Positions 11,937 through 21,800 of a stretch of 64,000 bases of DNA are shown piece after piece. The notes below the pieces were generated by a model that saw only the letters and a program-made list of their open reading frames with translations, made no database searches and had not been told where the DNA came from. Source of the stretch: Crotophaga sulcirostris (Eukaryota; Chordata; Aves; Cuculiformes; Crotophagidae); contig VYZB01000196.1 of assembly GCA_013397455.1 (NCBI GenBank), positions 530,073 to 594,072 of the forward strand, given 5' to 3'. The stretch's first letter is position 1. Each line of letters opens with the position of its first letter. The translations under genes were made by a program, and so were the position numbers.

Positions 11937-12421
11937 CAAGATACTGGAGTGTATCCAGAGTAGAGCAATGAAGGTGGTGAAGGGACTGGAGTACAAGCCC
12001 TGTGAGGAGCGACTGAGGGAGCTGGGGCTGTTTAGTCTGGAGAAGAGGAGGCTCAGGAGTGACCTTATTGCTCTCTACAACTGCCTAAAAGGAGGCTGTA
12101 GTCAGGCAGGGGTTGGTCTCTTCTCTCAGGTGACCAGTGACAGAACTAGAGGACATGGTCTCAAACTTCGTCAGGTAAAGTTTAGGGTTGATATTAGGAA
12201 AAAATTCTTCCCTGAAAGGGTGATTGGCCATTTGAATGTGCTGCCCAGGGAGGTGGTGGAGTCATCAACCCTGGAGGTGTTTAAGAGGAGATTGCATGAG
12301 ACACTCATTGCCATGGTTTAGATGATGGGTTGGTGTTGGTGTTGGTGTTAGTGTTGTGTTACAGGTTGGAGTTGATGATCTCAACGGTCCTTTCCAACCT
12401 TGTAATACTGTGACACTATGG
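11937..12421 (+). mobile_element. CR1 LINE, young lineage, 5'-truncated
   Basis: Starts at the segment coding [16 protein letters not shown]. It contains an open ORF2 tail (11968-12321, 117 codons) ending LIAMV, then the 3' UTR with a GTTGGTGTTGGTGTTGGTGT hexamer run (12328-12356) and the tail AATACTGTGACACTATG. No frameshift is apparent in the ORF2 part, so it looks recent, but RT and endonuclease are missing. Confidence 0.95.
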
Positions 12422-14964
12422 TACCAGACACTTTGGGAAGTGAGGCAGAGTCCTCAGCTGGCTTTGTGCATGCTCTGCTCAAGAAGAAAGAGCTAAAGAG
12501 TTCCCTACCTCCAGCACCTCCTCCTGTGAGCACCTCTTCAGATCCAGCAGGTGGGTCCAGCACAGCACAAAACCAATCAGAAATAGCTTTGGCACAGCTC
12601 CCGGAGTGGTTTCAGATCGTGCCTTCTCTGGCCATGTGGCCAGGCTGGAAGAAGTGCTGGAAAAAGTCAACTCCCAGCCTGCAGAGCCAGGATCTCATTA
12701 GGCATGGCAAAGAGGAGCATGGAAAACAAATACCTGGCATCATGATTTCTCTTCAGCAGGAAGGGCATAGATTGTGGTCTAAAAGCAAACACAGTATTTG
12801 CAACAGATCCTCCCAACTGTCATGCCCTGGTACTGATAGAAGGTCTCATTAAAGTAATCAGCTGTGGAGATAACACTGTTTATGATCTCAGCTTAGGTTC
12901 TGAATTGGTATCAGGGTCTCAGAAATAGGCAGGCTGGGGAGGATGCTGCAGTATGCATGAGCAATAAGAGGGGTCTCCTATTAGCACTGACCTTTGGGGA
13001 AATGAAAGTGAAGAGAGCAGAGAAGAAATAAAAAAAATATATCAAGTCCAAGCCAGTGGAATGTCTCTTGCTTTGCCTGGTTTATTCATTGCTGTCTGCT
13101 TCCTTATTTACTGTTTATTTATTTACTTGGAGGAGAGGTGACCTTCAAAGCTGCTGCTTGTCACTAGAAGCCTCTTGGTTGCAAGTTGCATGTTAATTCT
13201 GGCTTAGGCACTGAAACTGAATGTCCTAGGCATACTGTGGTGGAATCTGTGCCTCATTTCCTATGCTATTTAGAAGCAGGGGTCTGCTTTGGGTAGCCAG
13301 GCTGGATTTGTAGGTCTAAATAATAAAAGGCTGTAGGGAACGTGTGGAACTTTGCTGATGCAAAGTCCTTTCATTTTTATTCCCACTCTATAAGGGACAG
13401 TAGGACTGTCTGCCATAGAGGGATTGTTTGCAGGTGTGGAAATGATCTTTTCCTCCAGATTCTGCCTTTGCAGGGAGCAACCATCCACCTCCCACAACAG
13501 AGTTTATTTTCATTTTTAACAGCCTGTAAACCCAGACATCTCTCCTCCATCCTTTTCTACCCATCGAGGAAGTCCATGCAGGTCTCTAAGGTGAGTTTAC
13601 AGCCTCCAGAGCAGCAAAGTCACCGTGACAACAACCACAAATACATCCAAATCGTGTCTCTGGAGAGTGGTCTGCAGAGTAACAATACTTATAATGGAAT
13701 GACAAAAGGAGGGACTTCCAGGGCAGGAGCCAAAGGAAAATATGAGATGTCTATGGCATTTGTACAACTGCCAAGATGACAGAAATGATTTGTTGGCAAC
13801 CATACACTTCCAGCCAGGACCTTGCAAGCCAGGCATCTCGTGGCAGGGTCTGTAGTGTGCCCTGCACATGTTCCATTTGTGACACTTCCCTCTGTTACTT
13901 TATAATAAAAGTGAAATAAAAAATAATACTGTGCTCTGCTTAGTGTCCAAATTAATGCACTTGCTCTGAAGCAGGGGTTGACTCTGGACTGTTCTGAACA
14001 AATAATAACATTTCCCTTTGCCGTTAGACAGATGCCATACTTCACCCAGAGACAGAGGTTTTGGTTTTGTTTTTGATTTTGGTTTTTTTTTTTTTTGTCT
14101 GGGAATAAAAAGCTATTGCCCTGGGTCTCATTTGTAGAAACAGAAGATTTTGCTTCTCTGAAAAGCAGAGGAAGTGAAAGTAGGAAATGAAGGAAGGGAA
14201 AAAAATAAAGGCAGGAAACCAATTTCTTGAAGGGCAGGGGTGTGAGTGCTGTGAACTCTTCCTTTTCTAACCTTCAAAAATAATTATGGTGAAAATTGAC
14301 CCAAATAGTGGAAATATTTTATTGAAGATATAGACGCCTCCTGCCAAAATGCAACCTTAACTTGGTGAAACCTACCCTTGACTTAGAATGAACGGCCCTC
14401 AAGGAGGAGCTATTTCTTTCCCTTGGCAACAAGGTCTGCTTCAAAGATAAGAATAGGCAGATGTTCTAAGGAGAAAGGAACTATACACAGAACATTAGAA
14501 AAATGTGTTATAACAGATGAACGGCAACACAGACACAGGCTGATTTCAGCTAAGCTCTGATTTCTAGAAAAGATCTTGTGAGCCTACAGCTGATACAGGG
14601 AAAGGGGGAACCTCCAGCAGAAAATCAGACTATTTTGGGTTTGTCTGCTGACTATAGGACAATCCTAGTGAGAGGGCTCCTACCAGAGGCACTTCAGCTC
14701 CGTGCTTTGAGTTAGACAGATGATGTCAGGATGTAGGGAGAGCTGTCTGCAAAGGTTTGCTTTTCTGAACAAGGGAAGCCTGGAGCATGGGCAGAAGGAG
14801 GAGGGCCTGTGCTAGAAAACAGCAATTCCAAGACAGCCATGAGCCCAATGATTTGAAGCAAAGTCTCAGAGAAATGCCCTAAATGCACTAGAAGAGTTCT
14901 TGGATGCATGAGCTGGGGCATGTTGAGTTAGATAAGTCTTTTTTTTTTCTCTGCGTATGGAGCA
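12422..14964. other. unique non-coding sequence
   Basis: About 2.5 kb with no recognised transposon. Contains a T/TTTTG-rich tract at 14058-14097. Frames at 12418-12852 (144 codons), 13342-13779 (145) and 13689-14222 minus (177) overlap one another across strands and show no domain. Confidence 0.4.
14058..14097. repeat. T-rich (GGTTTT-type) low-complexity tract
   Basis: TTTTGG/TTTTTG units passing into a run of 14 T. Confidence 0.88.
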
Positions 14965-15095
14965 AATAGAAGGACCCAGTTCTGATGCCTGTGCCTGCAA
15001 GGGAACATCCAGTGCCTGGAGAGGCATCAGAAAAGAGCAACAAAAATGACTCAAAATTCTGGAGGAAAATCTCTAACTAGGAGACATTTCAAACA
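14965..15095 (+). mobile_element. strongly diverged CR1 fragment (probable)
   Basis: The string CCCAGTTCTGATGCC, then GTGCCTGGAGAGGCATCAGA, then AAAGAGCAACAAAAATGA follows the order of a CR1 ORF2 segment (a wide relative of EYC..FW, LERVQRRATK). Many differences; the family is ancient if real. Confidence 0.45.
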
Positions 15096-15887
15096 CTTAC
15101 CCTGTTCTGTTTGTATGAATGAAGTTTGAGAGGTTCCTTCCCTGTGGAGCTGGAGGAGTTTTGGGGGGGGGGAACGAAGAAAAGTGTAACTCAAGCCAGG
15201 CTGGAGGAAATAAATAATAAGGTGAAACAGGGAGAGGATTTAACATAGAGCAAGCACCCAAGGAAACTGATGGACTTTCAGACTCCTCAGAACACACTCT
15301 GGAAATTAGACTTGAGTTCAAGACAAGGCGCTAGACCGTTATTGAGAGCAGATGGGGAAAAACAAGTGGCCTACAATGCAATGATTAAACTAACCTGAAG
15401 TCCTTGGTTATTTTTAAGCATATAAATTTATGAAATGAAGCCCAGGTTCAAGCCAAAGTTTGATGCTGGAGTTCTTTCCAGGTTTTGGAGCAAGATACAG
15501 ACTGTCTGAGCACATATAAGGCTCCATCACTCTGCAAAGTGTAATTTTACAACCCTACTCTGATAAAGAAGGGGATGAAAGACTCCAGGCATGTAAAGTG
15601 AATAGGATGGAGCAGGAAGAGATGCAGAAGTGGAGGAGAGTCCTGGAGAATAAGCTGTGCTGCTACTGTTGATGCACAACAGTTGTTTTTCTGGGAACAG
15701 CAATGCAATTTCAGGGAGTTACTGGTCCTTCATAGAGTCCTGGCTTGGGCAGGGTGTGCTTTTCTCTGCTACACAACAGCCTCCTTCACCTGTTCCTGGG
15801 GTTGGTCCTGGCAGTCAAAAGCTGAGCTTAGGTTTCATTCTCTACCTTCCCCAGATTTCAACTTGGGCCCTTTTATATATATATATA
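15096..15887. other. unique non-coding sequence up to the first gap
   Basis: Includes a run of 10 G (15163-15172) and a short TA run (15873-15887) abutting the gap. No gene recognised. Confidence 0.45.
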
Positions 15888-15957
15888 NNNNNNNNNNNNN
15901 NNNNNNNNNNNNNNNNNNNNNNNNNNNNNNNNNNNNNNNNNNNNNNNNNNNNNNNNN
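15888..15957. other. assembly gap (70 N)
   Basis: Seventy unknown bases directly after a TATATATATATA run. A collapsed or unresolved AT microsatellite is the likely cause. Open frames drawn through it are artefacts. Confidence 0.98.
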
Positions 15958-18032
15958 TCTTTCTCACAGATTTATATTCTTCTCCCACCCCCACTGGCTT
16001 GCAAAGATGTTGTCCTACCTCTGCAGCCTTGGCAGGCTCATCTAAGGCCTCACGATCTGCTGTCAAAAATTATGAAGACGTTCCCAATTTCCAGGCTGAA
16101 CAGCCAGGATCACATTTGCAATCAGTTTTAATCATGAGTGTAACTGAGAGGATTGCAAGTGATAAGCCCCGTCTGCAGACAGCTGTGATGTAATGAATAT
16201 GACAGTTCAGAATTGGGTCTGAAGGTTATTTTTGGGGAAGGCAGAGAACCACAAAATTAGAGTCAGTTCAGGGGAAAAAGAGAAAGATAAAAGGAGAGTC
16301 AGTGCTTCAAACTCACACCGCTAAGAGATCACCTCCCTGCCAGACAAGACAAGCTTAAATAATCAAAATTAATTTGTGGAGGAAGGCAGCCACTCAAAGA
16401 GAAATCAAACAGGTGACCACAGCTGGCATGAAATTTCACAGGATGAGAAGGAAAATGAGTGGAAATTAAATAGCTACGAGCTGCCCCTGCCTTTATGAGC
16501 ATGGAGGAATAGAGACCCCTTTTCTCCAAATACTCAGATGCTGAATGCGTGAGAAACAGCCCTTTGGAAGGAAGGCCAGGAAAAATTAGTTGGGAGCAAA
16601 CGTGGTGTCTTCAAATGCGTTCTTGATTTCTTGCCAAATGCAAGTTACAGGTTAGCCAAGCAGCACATGTGGAGTGGCAGACACCAAGGGCTCCTGCCTC
16701 GTATTTCTTTTTTTCTATGGCCACGGATCTGCAGTGTGGAGTCCTTGCTACTGAGTTTCTCCTACTCTGATGGCCTGATCTGCAATCCACAAGTATCTTT
16801 AGGTAGAGAATTATGGAGCAAGAGAATTGCAGCAGAGCAGTTTGGGGCAGATGGTGCCTGCTGGGGAATTTCCTTTGAATAACAAGATTTGGCTCATCTA
16901 CTAACCAAGTCATCTCCCCAACTGTGCTCCATTGTCCTGCACCAGGGACAAGGTTATTCACAAGGTTTGGGGTCATGCTGTAACAAATGAGCTTTGGTGG
17001 AGCAGGGATGGACGTAACTGGGAGAAATTATCTGATTTGCAGCAGGGGAGCAGAGACATCAGTCCATCAATTAAGTCCATTAATTAATCTTCTGGTCATG
17101 GGATCTATGGACTTGGGAAAGGGAGCAGCTTGCTTCATGATGTCATGAGATCTTAAATCTGTGATCATATCATGAGCTAAGGAAGGTTAGCTTGGATTTG
17201 TCCCATTGAAATGGGAATGGACACAGACAACAGGTTTTTACTGCTGGACCAGGCCATGGATCTATTTATCCTGCCCTTGCTGGGTCATTTCAGGCCATTG
17301 GTCCATCTACCTGAAACTCTCTTCTTGTCACAATGGATCATGGCATCACCCATTTCTGCAGCCTGTGTCCTGCTGTATTGCTGGTGTGCTACCTCCTGAC
17401 CTGTCAGATCAAATCACTGGCTTCCCCTGCCTCTAGCCATTGCTAATATTCAATGAGTCAGAAAGGAGATAAGATCACCTTGACCTTTATCAATAGGATG
17501 GTGTCACATACTGAAAGAAAGATAAAACGAGGCAGTCTGATATCCCTTCTAACTTCTGCATCCAGAATTGTAAACCTTGATAAAAGTAACGGTTCCTATT
17601 CAGGTACCTCTGTTGACCTTAGTCTGCATGCTGAGTGCTTGGAGACCGGTATCAGTCCAGAGAAGAGCAACCTTCTGCATATTCACTCCCTAAATAAACT
17701 TCTCTAAAGCTGAACTGGGTGAAAGTCAGTCTGTTCCTAGCATATAAGCTTCCCACTGATTCTTCTTGCTTCTGGGTGCCAGTAAAATATATCTGAATCT
17801 TCTGCCTGCTTAGGCTGGGTCACTAATACCCCACAACTAAGTGCTTTTGCTCCTAGATTAAAAGGAAAAACCCAACCAAATAAACAAAAAGCAACCCCAG
17901 TTCTCCTTATGGAGTGCAGTATGGAAAAAATGGGCTGGCATCTTTTGAAATCTGGCCAAAGCAAGGACATTTCAGCATGAGGATTTGTGTCTGGTAACTT
18001 TGGACTGTCAGCTCTCCTGGTTCAGCTGGCGT
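15958..18032. other. unique non-coding sequence
   Basis: No transposon or gene recognised. The part around 16330-16500 is TAAT-rich (AATAATCAAAATTAATTTGT) and could be a conserved non-coding element. The rest shows only short chance frames. Confidence 0.4.
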
Positions 18033-18039
18033 TTTAAAG

Positions 18040-18246
18040 ACTTTTTCATAGAACCATAGAATCATAGAACCATAGAATGGTTTGAGTTGGAAGGCACCTC
18101 TAAGGTCATCCAATTCCACCCCACTACCATGGGCAGGGACACCTCCCAATAGATCAGGTTGCTCAAAGTCCTGTTCAACCTGGCCTTGAACGCCTCCAGG
18201 GATGTGGCATCAGCGACTTCTCTGGCAACCTGTTCTTTTGGCCACA
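18040..18246 (-). mobile_element. CR1 LINE 3'-end fragment, older lineage
   Basis: Begins with three CATAGAA-type octamers in reverse complement, then GGTTTGAGTTGGAAGGCACC, then CCAACCTGATCTATTGG-type UTR (as its complement) and the ORF2 end (TCCAGGGATGTGGCATCAGC). Flanked by TTTAAAG at 18033-18039 and 18247-18253, a plausible 7-bp target-site duplication. Confidence 0.85.
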
Positions 18247-18253
18247 TTTAAAG

Positions 18254-19712
18254 CAAATAGAGAAATTTTAATACTTTTAGGACCCTTTTTTTGGGGTTCT
18301 TTCTCCTGAAATAGAGGCCTTAGCCCAGACGTGCTATGTCCTGTTATTCCACTCTTACCATGAAGAGTGTAGAGTCATTAGCTCTATTCTAGCTCATTAG
18401 CATTATCGACCACTACCTTTCAGTTGATCAAACCTTGCTGAGATGTCCCTGTCCCAGCAGAGGTGAGCCTGTTTGCTCCTGTTCAATAACCCCTTCACTC
18501 TGCAGAGCTGTAAGCTCTTGTTAGATGTACTAGTGATCGTGCTCCTTAATTACATGCTTCAATCAAGCGAGAAGTGCTAGCTGGGATAAATTAAGAACTT
18601 AAGAGTTTCCTCACCAGTCCAGTTCCAAGTGTTTTTTGGGTTTTTTTTTGCTTCTGAAACCTTTTTTTTGTCTTGAATTGTGTTTTCTCTGGAAGAATTA
18701 CAAATCCCCAACAAACCTGGTCTGCATCTGCACAGACGACTTCATCTAATGCCAGATTTCAGAAGGGATCCTAATACTCTTTATACTAGCACACATAATA
18801 GTCTGCAGCTGTTCCCAACCCTCCAAGAGTACCCATCTGGAGGTGGAGATCAGAGCTCTGGCATGTCACCCAATAGTATGTGGACTTTAAAAATAAGGCC
18901 TCAAGCCATAAACAAGGTCAACTCCTGAGTGTTCACTTTCACAAGAATGTCTGGTCTAGAAGTTGAAGATCCGCCAGCAGATGCTTCCTCCTCATAGATA
19001 GCCAGACTTTGCTCATCCACCCAGTGATGTGTGCTGCTCAACTGTTCACCTATGGGTTTCTCCTTCTGTAATCCAGATCACAACCTTTGTGAACCTACCC
19101 CTCAGAGAACCAACAAATCCCTTTTCAGACAAATCAATCACCAGTTTGATCTGGAGGATCACACTTTGACCAAAAAACTTTCTTCTCCACTGATCTGCTG
19201 GTAAGACCAAGAACTTTCTTCTCCACTGATCTGCTGGTAAGACCAAACTGTTAAAATTTTTGAACTAGTCTAGACTGAAACTAAGAGACTATAACAACTG
19301 TCATTGTCTGTATTATTAATATTACATTTGACGTGTGTGGACATGAACTACACTCAAGTAAAAATGGTCATGACATCATCAGTTTGGGCTACCTTTTGAC
19401 TCAATTGTCCTGAAAGAGATACAGTTGCATCATAAATAGGGAAGCCTTGCTATATATAGGGAATCTGAAGTAAAAAGAGATATTGTGCCATGGACAAGGT
19501 CGTGCAAAAAAGGCAGCAGTGAAGATCTCATGCCATCTCCACTGTGACTTTACATCTCCCAGAGCCTTACACAGTTCCTTGTAGGGCTGAATTCAGGCAT
19601 GGTCAATACTCTTGTACTGTTAAATCCTTTTCCTCTCCTGATCTGACTGTAATAGTGAAAGGCAATGCCAACTGCATAGCACAACTATAAAGCAGTGAGG
19701 TTTGATTTGTGG
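18254..19712. other. unique non-coding sequence
   Basis: T-rich runs at about 18633-18670 and a 36-bp tandem duplication (19168-19241). No gene or transposon recognised. Confidence 0.4.
19168..19241. repeat. 36-37-bp tandem duplication
   Basis: ACTTTCTTCTCCACTGATCT followed by GCTGGTAAGACCAA occurs twice in a row, offset 36-37 bp, with a one-base length difference in the A run. The near-identity indicates a recent duplication. Confidence 0.92.
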
Positions 19713-19873
19713 TCAGGGAGGTGGTGGAGTCACCGTCCCCAGAGGTGTTTAAGAGGAGATTGGATGAGGCACTCAGTACCATGGTTTAGAAGCTGAGTTT
19801 GTGTTAGTGTTGGGTTATAGGTTGGACTCGATGATCTCAAAGGTCCTTTCCAACCTTGTGATACTGTGATGCC
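19713..19873 (+). mobile_element. CR1 LINE 3' end, young lineage, strongly 5'-truncated
   Basis: Contains only [20 protein letters not shown] and STMV, then the 3' UTR and the tail GTGATACTGTGATG. About 160 bp, starting within the last 35 ORF2 codons. Confidence 0.93.
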
Positions 19874-20070
19874 TCCAAGAACCTGAGAAAATTTCTAGCG
19901 GTTCAAACTCTGCATAGCACTACACAGCAAATGTGGAGCACTGGTGTATAAAAATCTCTTTAGGATGTTTGAAGCTGATCTGGAAAACATGTCAGAATCT
20001 TGCTTTCCTAAAGGACCACTACAAATTCCCAAGTCCTTAAATGCAAGCATTGAGGTGTTGATATTGAAAA

Positions 20071-20417
20071 TGCTGGCAAATAAACCCTTTAAGACTCACT
20101 TTTTTAGAAAGCAGCATCCTTTATTTCAGCAATGGGCGCATGAGGGAATGATTTCCATCAATCATGCGTGACGAGACAAAAGCTGGTTACAGAATATATA
20201 TCCAACTTCCATGCATGTCTATAAATTTTCCCAGCAATCGCATGCATATTCTATTACTTTCCAAGGACTAATCTTAATTTTATTACGAACTTCACAACAG
20301 CCAAGTCTCTGCTCATTAGAGCTTTGAAGCTACTTCTCTGTCCAGCCTTGACTTCTTTAGATAAATGAAGAAGTATTGTTTGGAAACAGCACTATTTAAA
20401 AAAAAACCATACTGTCA
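20071..20417 (-). mobile_element. probable solo LTR (ERVL-like)
   Basis: On the minus strand it starts TGACAGTATGG and ends TTTGCCAGCA (TG...CA). It is flanked by GAAAA at 20066-20070 and 20418-20422, a possible 5-bp duplication. An AATAAA signal (plus-strand TTTATT at 20120-20125) lies about 50 bp from the 3' end, with a TATA-like ATATATAT about 70 bp upstream of it. Size and signal order fit an LTR, and 5-bp duplications fit ERVL. The flanking repeat is A-rich, so chance is not excluded. Confidence 0.48.
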
Positions 20418-20422
20418 GAAAA

Positions 20423-21183
20423 CAATGTGTGTCTGTCTAACTTTCAAAAATACTGCCACCTAGATGTCACTTAACTGAAGTTAATTAGCAAACCAATTCT
20501 ACTGAAAATGAACTCTACTTAAGCCAAAATATTCCACTCTCTGCAATAACAACCACTTCTTGTATCAGTGCCATCTAAGAGACGTGATCACCAGATAATG
20601 AAAAAATGGGCACTAGGTAAGCTGTCCTGTGTTATGGTCTAGTATAGGATGTGATGGATCATGGATCATCCCACAAAATTTGTGCTGGAAAGGCGGACAG
20701 TTCTGGAGGATGATTCCAATGACTCTGAGATGACCGTGGTTGGGCGAGTGGGGTTGGCCGTGCCAAGGACAAAACAAAGTTTCCATCCTTTGGAGAAACT
20801 AGAAATTAACATGAAGGTCATTAACATAATGTAAGCTCTGGTAGCATCCATGGTGGATCACACTGTAGGTATACTTGGCCTAGTATAAGGAAGAGTTATA
20901 AGACCAAGTACAGAGCAATGCTTGTATTTTTTAAGCCTCTTGAGGACAGAATTGTAAATATTCTTGGAGTATCTTTGGTTTTTTAGGGATTCCATGTTTT
21001 TTTTTCCTATTAAATTGTTTAACATTTTTAGATCAAGTAAACTTTTAACACTTGCACTTGTTGCCAAGGGGAGTTTAACTGTAGATCAACTGCACATTGT
21101 GTGAAACAGGTTCTTTGTTCCGACTTCCTATCATCTCAAGCACCTTTTTTTGTCTTTTCAAAGAAACAAAAAATAGTTGCTGT
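20423..21183. other. unique non-coding sequence
   Basis: AT-rich, with no open frame above 70 codons and no transposon recognised. Confidence 0.4.
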
Positions 21184-21770
21184 CTTTCATCCTCTTCATG
21201 CCACTCATAATCTGATAGACCTTTATCATACTCTCCTCTGTCATCTCTTATTCAGATGAAATATTCCTAGAGTACTTCATTGTTCTATACCTTTGATCAG
21301 ACTATTGCTCTCCAACGTATCTTTTCCAGTTCTACTGCATTCTTTCTGGGAGGGGGGATGACACCAGAGCTACCCAAAACATTCAAGAAACAAGCACACA
21401 TTGAATTTACCCAGGGATGTAATAATGCTTTCTATTTTGATCTCTATTCTTTTTCTATTAATTCTTAACATTCAATTTGATTTTTGTCACTGCTGTGGAG
21501 CACTGAGGTGACGTATTCATAGAACTGCCTATTATAAACACCAGCTCATTCCTGAGTAAGTAATAGTCCATTCAAAGCTCATCACTGTGTGCAAAGTTAA
21601 GATTGCTTTTTTCCCCGTGTGTACCACCCTGTACTTACTTCCTCTGAATTTCAGCTGATATTTTATCATAAAATCACTCAGCAGTGTGACGTCCTCCTGC
21701 AATTCTTCCACATCAGCCCTCATCATTACTACTTTGTATAGCATCATCAGTGGATTTCAGTCACCTCGTT
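21184..21770 (-). mobile_element. ancient L3/CR1-L3-like LINE relic
   Basis: Collinear in reverse complement with the C-terminal ORF2 part of the old amniote L3/CR1-L3 LINE group as I recall it: a YKVVMMRADVEELQEDVTLL segment, LSDFMIKYQLKF, then an H-x-GKK segment (21532-21747). The 3'-ward part is a heavily decayed segment (21184-21480). The arrangement 'ADxEELQxDL...W..KWQMKFN..K..VMHIGK' of the family is recognisable although individual residues differ. It predates the young CR1 burst by a long time. Confidence 0.7.
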
Positions 21771-21800
21771 ACATCAGTCAGCACAAACATACCTGAGTTA

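Noticed and set aside
13689..14222. 177-codon minus-strand frame with a hydrophobic start
   Set aside because: It runs through the T-rich tract (giving a KKKKNQNQKQ stretch) and has no domain. The hydrophobic start is just AT-rich sequence.
20056..20145. TGAGG repeated around 20056-20140 as LTR flanks
   Set aside because: It would define an LTR of only about 85 bp that cuts across the better-supported GAAAA-flanked element.
20447..20465. CTCF-like GCCACCTAGATG on the minus strand
   Set aside because: The last three core positions do not match.
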